Assembly: GCA_045107045.1 (NCBI GenBank)
Contig: JBGCFR010000034.1
Span: 1-47,747, forward strand
Length of the DNA: 47,747 nt
Source of the DNA: Putridiphycobacter sp045107045
Lineage (GTDB): Bacteria > Bacteroidota > Bacteroidia > Flavobacteriales_D > Crocinitomicaceae
Direction of reading: 5' to 3'
Shown here: piece by piece, positions 1 through 7,440 of the stretch
How positions within the stretch are numbered: position 1 is the first letter of the stretch
Layout: the number at the start of each line of letters is the position of its first letter
Translations under genes and position numbers: made by a program
Notes under the pieces: model-generated
Seen by the model: only the letters and a program-made list of their open reading frames with translations
What the model was told of the DNA's origin: nothing
The model's database searches: none

Positions 1-31
1 CTGCCCCAGTTGGCCGCTTTGGTATCTCCCC
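1..31 (-). tRNA. tRNA-Tyr (5' part, cut by window edge)
   Basis: The minus strand from 31 downwards reads GGGGAGATACC then AAAGCGGCC, the acceptor and D-arm start of a class II bacterial tRNA-Tyr. The anticodon and long variable arm lie outside the window. It sits 22 bp downstream of tRNA-Thr on the same strand, as in the Bacteroidota cluster Thr-Tyr-Gly-Thr-tuf, so the rest of that cluster is expected beyond position 1. The identity rests on partial sequence and on gene order. Confidence 0.75.
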
Positions 32-53
32 AAAAAAAATAAAAAATAAACAG

Positions 54-127
54 AGCCTCTGGAGGGACTCGAACCCACGACCTGCTGATTACAAATCAGC
101 TGCTCTAGCCAGCTGAGCTACAGAGGC
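54..127 (-). tRNA. tRNA-Thr (anticodon TGT)
   Basis: On the minus strand the gene starts GCCTCTG and ends CAGAGGC plus discriminator T, giving a full 7-bp acceptor stem. The D arm is present, the anticodon stem GCTGA/TCAGC encloses loop TTTGTAA with anticodon TGT, and the T arm GGGTTCGAGTCCC is intact. The length is 74 nt with no encoded CCA. It reads ACA (and probably other ACN) threonine codons. Its place between hpf and tRNA-Tyr matches the conserved Bacteroidota cluster ahead of tuf. Confidence 0.96.
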
Positions 128-162
128 AAAAACTTTGTTTACTGTTTTATTAAAAGAACGTA

Positions 163-193
163 TAAAAAACAACTCCCGCGTCAAAACGGGAGT
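163..193 (-). terminator. Rho-independent terminator after the chalcone-isomerase-like gene
   Basis: Read on the minus strand, ACTCCCG, an 8-nt loop and CGGGAGT form a perfect 7-bp GC-rich stem followed by TTGTTTTTTAT. It lies between the end of the gene at 254 and tRNA-Thr, so it would isolate the tRNA/tuf transcript from the hpf-side operon. Confidence 0.75.
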
Positions 194-253
194 GCAAATA
201 TAAATGATATTTTTTTATTAAAAACTTTTTTTTAATTTTTTTTTAATTTTTTC

Positions 254-823
254 TTACGTGCCTAACATTTTCTTTTTAAGATTCGCATCAGCAGGCTCAT
301 CACACAACCAGATACCGAATAATGCCTTCTTAAATTCTAGGCTAGAAATTATAACCAATACCTTTCCATTTTTCTTCAAATACGTCCCTTTACCAGGCAC
401 ATAATCCAAGTCAAAAACATCTCCTTTTTCTATATCTCCAGCGAACCCCTTATTAATTAAATCATTTATCTTAGATTCTATACTTTTAGAATTACCTTTT
501 GTTGCCTTTTCAAAACCTGCCCGAATGGCTTCTTCCATATTTTCTCTAGTTACCATACCTGAAATAACTCGCAATTTGATCGACATTAAATTATCATCAT
601 TAATTACCCCAGAAGCACTAGTTGTCTTTTTTGACAAATATAGTGCGCCAATATATAGATCTAAGAACATTTTTTCTCTAACACCAGCGCCATTTAACTT
701 CAAAAACTTATCATTTACTTTAACTATATTCGGAATAATAATTCCATTTACTTTTGTTCCACCTGTTTGAGCGTTCAGAGCTAACCCAAAAAAAAGTGTG
801 AATACGATTGCAATTGTTTTCAT
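254..823 (-). CDS. Secreted chalcone-isomerase-like domain protein
   Basis: The 189-aa protein starts with a Sec signal peptide (about residues 1-19, ending LALNAQ). It continues as one domain resembling the chalcone isomerase-like family (Pfam Chalcone_3 type), with the characteristic segment LDLYIGALYLSKK near residues 54-66. Members of this bacterial family are exported and are not shown to act on flavonoids; the plant enzyme activity should not be assumed. It lies 43 bp downstream of hpf on the same strand and ahead of a strong terminator, so it is probably the last gene of the xerC-hpf run. Function is unknown, possibly fatty-acid or small-molecule binding by analogy with the fold. Confidence 0.75.
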   Translation of the reverse strand: MKTIAIVFTLFFGLALNAQTGGTKVNGIIIPNIVKVNDKFLKLNGAGVREKMFLDLYIGALYLSKKTTSASGVINDDNLMSIKLRVISGMVTRENMEEAIRAGFEKATKGNSKSIESKINDLINKGFAGDIEKGDVFDLDYVPGKGTYLKKNGKVLVIISSLEFKKALFGIWLCDEPADANLKKKMLGT

Positions 824-866
824 AATATATTTTTTTATGCTTTATTCAAGATTCGTGCCAATTCAG

Positions 867-1166
867 TTAGCTAGCAATTAATTTCTCTTTGTGTTTTCTA
901 ATTTGTTTCTTCAGAGCATCAACCGCTAAATCAGTTGCTTCCTCAAATGACTTACACTGTTTTTTCGCGAATAGCTCTTTCCCTGGCACAGCTATTTTAA
1001 TTTCAGCCACCTTATTCTCTTTCTCAGAAGATCTATCTAGCTTTAAGAAAACCTCTCCTAAAACAATATGATCAAATATTTGTTCTAATTTCTCAACCTT
1101 TTCGGTTACAAAATCAACTAACTTTCTATCGGCATCAAAATGCACTGCTTCAATTTTTAAATCCAT
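867..1166 (-). CDS. hpf: Ribosome hibernation-promoting factor, short form
   Basis: The 99-aa protein covers the single HPF/RaiA (S30AE) domain without the C-terminal dimerisation extension of long HPF. Recognisable pieces are the N-terminal strand MDLKIEAVHFDADRKL, a central basic strand, and the C-terminal helix EEATDLAVDALKKQIRKHKEK. Such proteins bind the 30S subunit near the decoding site in stationary phase and inactivate or dimerise ribosomes. It starts 14 bp after xerC ends, and xerC and rpsU precede it, the standard order in Flavobacteriia, so co-transcription with xerC is likely. Confidence 0.92.
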   Translation of the reverse strand: MDLKIEAVHFDADRKLVDFVTEKVEKLEQIFDHIVLGEVFLKLDRSSEKENKVAEIKIAVPGKELFAKKQCKSFEEATDLAVDALKKQIRKHKEKLIAS

Positions 1167-1180
1167 GTTTTATTATTTTT

Positions 1181-2050
1181 TTAATTGCCTCCACGGGGAT
1201 GGGCGGTTTTGTATATATTTTTAATCTGTTTAAACGAATTATGTGTGTAAACCTGTGTCGCTACTAAATCGGTATGCCCAAGAATACTCTTTATAGCTTC
1301 TAATGACGCTCCATTATTTAGCATATGGGTTGCAAACGTATGCCGCAATACATGGGGACTTCTTTTTTTTAGGTTCGTTACTTTACTAAGGTAATAATTT
1401 ACTTTGCTGTAAACAAACTTTGATTCTAGTTTTTTACCCTTATTTGAAATAATTAAGTTTTGACAATTTGAAGATATATCTTGTCTTAGTTCTAAATAAT
1501 CACTTATCATATTTTGCAAAGACTTTGCTATAGGTATAATTCGTTCTTTATTCCTTTTACCTAATACTTTTATTTGTTGATTAGAAATATCATTCAACCC
1601 CAAATTGATTAGCTCAGACAACCGAATACCTGTCTGATAAAAAAGCTCAAGAATTAATTCATCTCTTTTATTTGTAAATTCATCTTCAAAATCGTTAAAT
1701 GTTGAAGAATCCCACAATTGATTTTCTGGTACGAATTGAGGGAGTTGTTTTTTTTGTTTCAAGCCCTGAATTTTTGCCATTGGATTAATGGAAATAACCT
1801 CAGCTCGTTTTAAAAATTTAAAGAAGGTTTTAACACTTGATAGTTTTCTATTAATAGATGTATTTTCAAGATTTTCTTCCACCAAAAACACACGATAACC
1901 TCTGATGTCTTGAAAAGAAACATGACATACGTTTTCATCAGTAATTTCTAAAACCTCATATAACTGTTCTATATCTCTTTTATAGGCAGTAACTGTATGA
2001 GGAGAAAATCTCTTTTCAAAGGATAAGTAATGTAAAAATTTGTCTAGCAT
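1181..2050 (-). CDS. xerC: Tyrosine recombinase XerC/XerD
   Basis: The 289-aa protein has an N-terminal SAM-like core-binding domain (about 1-85) and a C-terminal catalytic domain. The full catalytic set is visible: Arg143 in TGIRLSEL, Lys165 in VLGKRNKER, His233 and Arg236 in HVLRHTFATHML, His259 in LGHTD and the nucleophile Tyr268 in TQVYTH. It is expected to resolve chromosome dimers at dif together with a partner Xer and FtsK. The position between rpsU and hpf is the usual chromosomal xer locus in Bacteroidota rather than an integron or phage. Length and domain order are normal. XerC and XerD cannot be told apart from this window. Confidence 0.93.
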   Translation of the reverse strand: MLDKFLHYLSFEKRFSPHTVTAYKRDIEQLYEVLEITDENVCHVSFQDIRGYRVFLVEENLENTSINRKLSSVKTFFKFLKRAEVISINPMAKIQGLKQKKQLPQFVPENQLWDSSTFNDFEDEFTNKRDELILELFYQTGIRLSELINLGLNDISNQQIKVLGKRNKERIIPIAKSLQNMISDYLELRQDISSNCQNLIISNKGKKLESKFVYSKVNYYLSKVTNLKKRSPHVLRHTFATHMLNNGASLEAIKSILGHTDLVATQVYTHNSFKQIKNIYKTAHPRGGN

Positions 2051-2055
2051 ATCAC

Positions 2056-2088
2056 AAAAAAAGGTGTAAACATAGTTTACACCTTTTT
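2056..2088 (-). terminator. Terminator after rpsU
   Basis: A perfect 14-bp inverted repeat (2058-2071 and 2075-2088) with a 3-nt loop encloses GGTGTAAAC. On the minus strand it is followed by seven Ts. It lies between the rpsU stop and the xerC start, so rpsU is probably transcribed as a single gene with limited read-through into xerC-hpf. The stem is symmetric and could also work on the plus strand. Confidence 0.85.
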
Positions 2089-2111
2089 GTACGTAATATT
2101 TTATAAAAAGT

Positions 2112-2303
2112 TTACAGCTCCGCTTGCTGTAATCTTTGTTTGTATGCAGCTTTTAATCTCATTTGTCTATTTTCAATAGAAGGCTTAGTAAATTGCTTTC
2201 TTTCTCTTAATTGACGCATAGTACCTGTTTTCTCAAACTTTTTTTTGTACTTTTTAAGTGCTCTATCAATATTTTCTCCTTCTTTAATCGGAATAATTAA
2301 CAT
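2112..2303 (-). CDS. rpsU: 30S ribosomal protein bS21
   Basis: The 63-aa basic protein MLIIPIKEGENIDRALKKYK... is a full-length Bacteroidota bS21. In Flavobacterium ribosomes bS21, with bS18 and bS6, covers the anti-Shine-Dalgarno tail of 16S rRNA, and a conserved Tyr54 is part of that pocket. Here residue 54 is Tyr in KAAYKQRL, so the blocking role is probably kept. The gene has its own promoter at 2336-2365 and its own terminator at 2056-2088. No AGGAGG-like ribosome binding site precedes the ATG. The leader carries GCCCTCC instead, which is not complementary to the anti-SD. Confidence 0.96.
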   Translation of the reverse strand: MLIIPIKEGENIDRALKKYKKKFEKTGTMRQLRERKQFTKPSIENRQMRLKAAYKQRLQQAEL

Positions 2304-2335
2304 ATCGTAATTTTTTATAATTCTAAATTGGAGGG

Positions 2336-2365
2336 CAAAGATAAAATAAAAAAACTTTTTAACAA
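2336..2365 (-). promoter_or_regulatory. rpsU promoter (TTG-N19-TATCTTTG)
   Basis: On the minus strand TTG (2363-2365) and TATCTTTG (2336-2343) are separated by 19 nt. This matches the Bacteroidota primary sigma consensus (-33 TTG/TTTG, -7 TAnnTTTG). The predicted start lies about 30 nt upstream of the rpsU ATG. Confidence 0.75.
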
Positions 2366-2379
2366 TGCCTTTTGAATTT

Positions 2380-3519
2380 TTATTTTAGGATTTCTCTCGA
2401 GATTACCAATTTTTGTATTTCCGACGTTCCTTCGCCAATTGTACAGAGTTTTGAATCACGGTAAAACTTTTCTACCGGAAAATCTTTAGTATAACCATAT
2501 CCTCCAAAAATCTGAACTGCTTCAGTAGATACTGAAACTGCAACCTCTGAAGTGTAATATTTAGCCATTGCTGACTCTTTTGTTAATTTCTCATGTCGAT
2601 TTTTTAGGTCAGCAGCTTGATATAACAATAACTCAGCAGCTTCTATTTCAGTTGCCATATCTGCCAATTTAAAAGCAATGGCTTGGAATTGAGAAATTGG
2701 TTTCCCAAATTGTTCTCTCTCTTTTGAATATTGAAGCGCTGCCTTATAGGCGCCTTGAGCTATACCTAATCCTAGTGCACCAATTGAAATTCTTCCACCA
2801 TCCAAAATTTGCATAGCTTGAATAAAACCTTCACCTTCCTTACCAATCAATTGATCTTGGTGTACTCTACAGTTATTAAAAATAAGTTCAGCTGTTTCAG
2901 AAGCCCTCATTCCCAATTTATTTTCTTTTTTACCAGACATAAAGCCAGGTGTTCCTTTTTCTATAATAAATGCAGACATTCCTCTTGAATCTCCTTTTTC
3001 ACCGGTTCTAACAATTACAACAGCAACGTCTCCTGAGATGGCATGTGTGATAAAGTTTTTTGAACCGTTAATCACCCAATGGTCTCCATCCTTTACTGCA
3101 GTTGTATTCATTCCTCCTGCATCTGAACCAGTTCCTGTTTCAGTTAAACCCCAAGCACCAATCCATTCACCAGTAGCTAATTTCGGTAAATATTTCTTTT
3201 TTTGCTCCTCATTTGCATGATATAGTATATGACCTGTGCATAAAGAGTTGTGAGCTGCTACAGACAGACCAATAGAACCACACACTTGTGAAATTTCAGA
3301 AACAACGGTAATATATTCGTCATAACCAAATCCACTTCCACCATACTCAGCAGGCACTAATACCCCCATCAATCCTAAATGACCTAGTTTTTTAAATAAT
3401 TCAACCGGGAAGTATTGTGCCTCATCCCACTCCATCATTTTAGGTTTGATTTCTTTTTGAGCAAAATCCCGCACCATTTGTGCAATCATTTTTTGATTTT
3501 CGTTATGGCTAAAGTTCAT
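2380..3519 (-). CDS. Acyl-CoA dehydrogenase (short/medium-chain type)
   Basis: The 379-aa flavoprotein has the standard three-part fold: N-terminal helices (1-120), a middle beta domain with WGLTETGTGSDAGG (about 135-150) and a C-terminal helical domain with REQFGKPISQFQ. Glu363 in GEGTSEIQ is at the catalytic base position used in short- and medium-chain enzymes. It oxidises acyl-CoA to trans-2-enoyl-CoA using FAD and passes electrons to ETF. The chain-length or branched-chain preference cannot be read from the sequence. It lies 12 bp after apt and probably ends the symporter-HhH-apt operon, although the pairing with apt looks incidental. Confidence 0.9.
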   Translation of the reverse strand: MNFSHNENQKMIAQMVRDFAQKEIKPKMMEWDEAQYFPVELFKKLGHLGLMGVLVPAEYGGSGFGYDEYITVVSEISQVCGSIGLSVAAHNSLCTGHILYHANEEQKKKYLPKLATGEWIGAWGLTETGTGSDAGGMNTTAVKDGDHWVINGSKNFITHAISGDVAVVIVRTGEKGDSRGMSAFIIEKGTPGFMSGKKENKLGMRASETAELIFNNCRVHQDQLIGKEGEGFIQAMQILDGGRISIGALGLGIAQGAYKAALQYSKEREQFGKPISQFQAIAFKLADMATEIEAAELLLYQAADLKNRHEKLTKESAMAKYYTSEVAVSVSTEAVQIFGGYGYTKDFPVEKFYRDSKLCTIGEGTSEIQKLVISREILK

Positions 3520-3531
3520 GAGTTTGTAATT

Positions 3532-4065
3532 TTAGTAGTGCACAAAATTACTAATATTTTTTGAGTATGGTGCGAGTTTTTGACGACCTTCTAAAAATTC
3601 TAACTCTATTAAAAAATCAAATCCCACGACATTCCCTTTTTGCTGACGAATTAAATTGGCAGCAGCGGCAGCAGAACCACCTGTTGCTAATAAATCATCA
3701 TGAATTAAAATGCTCTGTCCTTGAGTCACTGCATCAACATGCATTTCGATTTCAGCTGATCCATATTCTAAATCATACTTATAGGACACTGTTTTATATG
3801 GTAACTTTCCCTTTTTCCTAATAAGAATAAATGGCACATCTAATGATAAAGCCAGTGGTAAACCAATTAAAAAACCACGACTTTCAATGCCTGCTACGCC
3901 ATCAAGATTTAAGTTTCTATATTTTTCAGTTAATTCGTTTACAATGTCCCGAACTAATTTGGCATTTTGAAACACTGGTGTAATGTCTTTAAAATTAATC
4001 CCCGGCTTTGGAAAATCAGGTACATTCCTAATTGTATTTTTAAATACTTCTTGCGTGCTTTTCAT
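3532..4065 (-). CDS. apt: Adenine phosphoribosyltransferase
   Basis: The 177-aa enzyme makes AMP from adenine and PRPP in purine salvage. The N-terminal VPDFPKPGINFKDITPVF block, the base-binding ESRGFLIG (61-68) and the PRPP loop ILIHDDLLATGGSA (119-132) are all intact, and the length is normal for Apt. Its ATG overlaps the stop of the upstream HhH gene by one base (TAATG), so translation of the two is probably coupled. Confidence 0.95.
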   Translation of the reverse strand: MKSTQEVFKNTIRNVPDFPKPGINFKDITPVFQNAKLVRDIVNELTEKYRNLNLDGVAGIESRGFLIGLPLALSLDVPFILIRKKGKLPYKTVSYKYDLEYGSAEIEMHVDAVTQGQSILIHDDLLATGGSAAAAANLIRQQKGNVVGFDFLIELEFLEGRQKLAPYSKNISNFVHY

Positions 4066-4910
4066 TATTTTAAATAGGGTTTTAGTCTTATAATATCTGA
4101 TTTTTTGAACGCATCAAAGGTTGATAATGTATCCCAAAATTCAGGATTAACGATTTTATTTTCTAAGTCCGTAATAATTTGACTTTGCTTCCAATTCAAA
4201 TATGGATGTCGTCTTAACTGACTAAAACTACATTCGGAAATTAACAATTGTGTAATCAATGTTGCATCTACTGTCAAATATGCTTTCATTCTATCAAAAT
4301 ATTCCAGTGTCATTCCGTACACTTCTTTCACTTGTTCCTTAGCATAGAATCCGCCTAATTTTTCTCGCAGTTCAATGATGTTTTTTGCAAAATATGGTCC
4401 AATCCCACTAACGTTTTCAAGGTCTGATTTTGAAGATCTATTTAATTCTACTAGTTGAATTATTTGCTCATCAGAAACTATAGTATCCTTTTGTAAATCT
4501 GTAAATTTGAGAAATCCTCTCATCTCATTCATTTTCCGTTCTGATATGACATAGCAACTTTCAAGGTCTTTGATAGAACTGAATCCATTGATTCGATTTT
4601 TATAGCTCACAATTACCTTAGCTTGCTTTACGGAAAATCCTATTTTCATCCAATCGGTCGCTCCATAACTATTCGGATTAAAATGTTCATACTTAATTTT
4701 GGATTCCTTATAGTAGTGGTTTTTCTTTTTTTTAGAAGTGAAATTCTTCTCTGGATATATGTATGTTAAATGACTGGTGTCAGAAATAAAAACATCAGGC
4801 ATATATGACATTCTTGGTGTATTTAAAAAAACAAGTAAAATAAGAATTAGTATGCTTAAAATAGCTACACCTACTTTCTCAGCTTTACTAAATTCAAACC
4901 TATTTTTCAA
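4065..4910 (-). CDS. Single-pass membrane protein with helix-hairpin-helix DNA-binding repeats
   Basis: The 281-aa protein has one N-terminal membrane segment (about residues 14-30, VAILSILILILLVFLN). A polar linker follows, then HhH units: around 75-135 (TDWMKIGFSVKQAKVIVSYK), around 153-212 with the classic VSGIGPYFAKNIIELREKLGG, and a third weaker unit to the C-terminus. The middle unit resembles ComEA, the DNA receptor of natural competence. The location is therefore probably periplasmic or cell-surface DNA binding. The start is TTG at 4908-4910, two bases after the symporter stop; the first in-frame ATG would remove the membrane segment, so TTG is preferred. It overlaps apt by one base. 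A role in DNA uptake is inference only. Confidence 0.75.
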   Translation of the reverse strand: MKNRFEFSKAEKVGVAILSILILILLVFLNTPRMSYMPDVFISDTSHLTYIYPEKNFTSKKKKNHYYKESKIKYEHFNPNSYGATDWMKIGFSVKQAKVIVSYKNRINGFSSIKDLESCYVISERKMNEMRGFLKFTDLQKDTIVSDEQIIQLVELNRSSKSDLENVSGIGPYFAKNIIELREKLGGFYAKEQVKEVYGMTLEYFDRMKAYLTVDATLITQLLISECSFSQLRRHPYLNWKQSQIITDLENKIVNPEFWDTLSTFDAFKKSDIIRLKPYLK

Positions 4911-4912
4911 GT

Positions 4913-6499
4913 CTATTTTTTTACTGACTTAATTTTATTCATAAATAACTTAAGCTCATCTTTAACTTTGGGTGCTAATAAGAACAATCCAACCATATTA
5001 GGCACCATCATAGCAAAAACCATAGCGTCTGAAAATCCAATAACTGAACCTAGGCTAGCTGCCGCTCCAATAATGACAAAAACACAGAATATCACTTTGT
5101 ATACATACTCCATTTTCTTAGTTCTTCCAAAGAGATATGTCCATCCCTGAAATCCATAATATGACCAAGAAATCATACTACTAAAAGCAAATAGTACTAC
5201 CGCCACTGTTAGAACATAAGGGAACCAAGATATTACTGATCCAAATGCGCTTGAAGTTAGAAGAATTGCTTGTGCATCATTTAACCCAGCATTCGCACTG
5301 GTTACATTTCCAGTAATAATTAACACTAATGCAGTCATAGTACACACAACTACAGTATCTATAAATGGTTCTAATAATGCAACCATTCCTTCACTTGCAG
5401 CATACTTAGTTTTAACTGCCGAGTGAGCAATAGAAGCAGACCCTATTCCAGCCTCATTTGAAAATGCAGCTCTTTTAAATCCTTGCACCAGTACTCCAAT
5501 TATACCCCCTGCAACACCTTGTGGGCTAAATGCACCATCAAAGATTTGCACAAATGCATCACCGATCATTGTGTAGTTTGAAAAAATAACATAAAGTGAT
5601 GCGGCGACATAAATTACCACCATAAATGGGACTATTTTATCTGTAACCTTAGCAATTTTTTTAATCCCACCAATGATAACAACTCCTACCAGTATTGCCA
5701 TAATCAAACCAAATAGCCAACCTTTTCCATGCAATATAGATTGTTCACCACCGGTAATGTTTTCTACTAATTGAAAAGCTTGATTGACTTGAAACATATT
5801 ACCCCCTCCAAATGAGCCTCCAATAACGAAAATGGCGAAAATAACTGCTAATATTTTCCCTCCTTTATCAAAACCTAATGATTTTAAGCCTTTTGACAAA
5901 TAATACATAGGACCTCCATATACAGTTCCATCTTCAGCAATATCTCGATATTTTACACCTAGTGTACATTCAACAAACTTTGAAGCCATTCCTAAAAAAC
6001 CCGCCACAATCATCCAAAAGGTTGCTCCTGCACCACCAATAGACACAGCTATGGCAACACCAGCGATATTTCCTAAGCCTACTGTTGCAGATAGAGCTGC
6101 GGTTAATGCTTGAAAATGGCTCACTTCGCCATCATGGCCCTCAACAGCAATTGTTTCAATTGCATCACCTCCAGGAGTAGAATCTCCAGCTCCTTCCATA
6201 GACTCATGGTGATCAATTTCATCATACTTTCCACGAACAATTCTTAGAGAAGTTGAAAAGCCACTGAAATTTATAAATTTAAAATAAACTGTAAAATACG
6301 TAGCTCCGATTATCAGCGGAAACAATACCCAATATATTTTAATATTTTCAGAAAAAGGTATTTGATAAAAAACAACATTGACAAACCATCCAGTTAGCCA
6401 ACCAAACCATTCATCAATCTTTTGATCTAATCCTGCCTCTTGAGCACTTAAAATAAATGGCATAAAACTTAGTAATAATACTGATAGTTTTTTTAACAT
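4913..6499 (-). CDS. Sodium:alanine/glycine symporter (AGCS family)
   Basis: The 528-aa inner-membrane protein has about ten to eleven hydrophobic segments. Typical AGCS stretches are TAALSATVGLGNIAGVAIAV (about 132-151), GGPMYYLSKGL and GFKRAAFSNEAGIGSASIAH. Family members bring in alanine or glycine with Na+. An N-terminal segment that looks like a signal peptide (MLKKLSVLLLSFMPFILSAQ) precedes the first conserved helix, a common feature of the Bacteroidota branch. A hydrophilic insertion near residues 90-125, rich in Asp, Glu and Gly, is also present. It starts an apparent operon with the HhH gene (2-bp gap), apt and acyl-CoA dehydrogenase. Confidence 0.92.
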   Translation of the reverse strand: MLKKLSVLLLSFMPFILSAQEAGLDQKIDEWFGWLTGWFVNVVFYQIPFSENIKIYWVLFPLIIGATYFTVYFKFINFSGFSTSLRIVRGKYDEIDHHESMEGAGDSTPGGDAIETIAVEGHDGEVSHFQALTAALSATVGLGNIAGVAIAVSIGGAGATFWMIVAGFLGMASKFVECTLGVKYRDIAEDGTVYGGPMYYLSKGLKSLGFDKGGKILAVIFAIFVIGGSFGGGNMFQVNQAFQLVENITGGEQSILHGKGWLFGLIMAILVGVVIIGGIKKIAKVTDKIVPFMVVIYVAASLYVIFSNYTMIGDAFVQIFDGAFSPQGVAGGIIGVLVQGFKRAAFSNEAGIGSASIAHSAVKTKYAASEGMVALLEPFIDTVVVCTMTALVLIITGNVTSANAGLNDAQAILLTSSAFGSVISWFPYVLTVAVVLFAFSSMISWSYYGFQGWTYLFGRTKKMEYVYKVIFCVFVIIGAAASLGSVIGFSDAMVFAMMVPNMVGLFLLAPKVKDELKLFMNKIKSVKK

Positions 6500-6525
6500 A
6501 ATGTTGTCTTTTGTTCGGTATTAAA

Positions 6526-6533
6526 CAAATATA
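6526..6533 (-). promoter_or_regulatory. Candidate -7 element for the symporter operon
   Basis: TATATTTG on the minus strand lies 26 nt upstream of the symporter ATG in the 53-bp gap after the RmlD-like gene. It matches the Bacteroidota -7 consensus exactly. No TTG is seen at the expected -33 spacing, so the call is moderate. Confidence 0.5.
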
Positions 6534-6552
6534 AAAATTATAATTGGCTATC

Positions 6553-7440
6553 CTAATTTTTCAGACTGGCCAATGCTTCTTCAAATGTTTTGGGTTGATA
6601 ACCTAAATCATTTTGTGCTTTTGATATATCAAACCCTGTCTTAGGAGGCCTTTTGGCAGCCTGGTTTAGAACAGAAGATTTAATGGCTGACACTTGATTA
6701 AAGTTTAGTTTAAAGAAATCAGCTACTCTTCTTACCAATTCAAAAATCGAAAATGTTTCGGGTCCTGAAATATGATAAATACCTTCTGCATTTTTTTTAG
6801 CAGTTTGAATACATGCCCAAGCTAGATCATCAGCCCAAGTTGGAGCTCTAAACTGATCATCAACTATTGTCAATGGGGCTCCTTTTTCAAGGGCAGATTT
6901 TGCCCATAGTACTATATTCGAGCGGCTCAAGTTTTCACCTTGTCCAAAAACAATAATTGTTCTGAGAATGCTCCACTTTTTATAGTCAGAGGCATTTAAA
7001 ATATTTTCAGAATCGACTTTAGATTTTGCATACACGCTTAACGGATTGACTTTATCATTTTCAGAGTAAGGACCATCTTCTCCATCAAATACAAAATCTG
7101 TCGACAAATGGGTTAAATGACAGTTAAACTGAATAGATAATTTTAATAAATAGTCAACTGCCTTTACATTAACTTGATGGCATAAATCAATATTTGATTC
7201 ACAGAAATCAACATTTGTAACAGCTGCTGTATTAATAATATGGGTGGGGTTATACCTTTGAAGTGATTCTTCGATTTGATTAAAATCGGTAATATCCAGT
7301 GATTCAAAATGAGCATTAGGGCAGGCTGAATTTCTATTCAATCCTTGAGAAGTTGCTAAGAAATTTATATTGTGAGACAAACATTGTTTAACAATTTTTT
7401 GCCCCAGCAACCCATTGGACCCTGTTATCAGTAGTTTCAT
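6553..7440 (-). CDS. RmlD-like NAD(P)-dependent sugar-nucleotide reductase
   Basis: The 295-aa short-chain dehydrogenase of extended type has GSNGLLG (7-13) for dinucleotide binding and a Ser/Thr-Asp motif STD (113-115). The catalytic Tyr137-x-x-x-Lys141 lies in VYAKSK. It most resembles dTDP-4-dehydrorhamnose reductase, which makes dTDP-L-rhamnose, but no rmlA, rmlB or rmlC is nearby, so the substrate is open. It may serve another deoxysugar or be a stand-alone relative. Its ATG overlaps the stop of the K+ channel gene by one base, an unusual operon partner for a sugar enzyme. Confidence 0.8.
   Translation of the reverse strand: MKLLITGSNGLLGQKIVKQCLSHNINFLATSQGLNRNSACPNAHFESLDITDFNQIEESLQRYNPTHIINTAAVTNVDFCESNIDLCHQVNVKAVDYLLKLSIQFNCHLTHLSTDFVFDGEDGPYSENDKVNPLSVYAKSKVDSENILNASDYKKWSILRTIIVFGQGENLSRSNIVLWAKSALEKGAPLTIVDDQFRAPTWADDLAWACIQTAKKNAEGIYHISGPETFSIFELVRRVADFFKLNFNQVSAIKSSVLNQAAKRPPKTGFDISKAQNDLGYQPKTFEEALASLKN

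Noticed and set aside
195..202. TATATTTG on the minus strand just before the 163-193 hairpin, a possible promoter for the tRNA genes
   Set aside because: No TTG at the right distance upstream, and a start there would place a terminator hairpin at the very 5' end of the transcript.
1181..2050. Integron- or phage-type integrase
   Set aside because: The rpsU-xerC-hpf context and normal length are those of the housekeeping chromosomal Xer recombinase.
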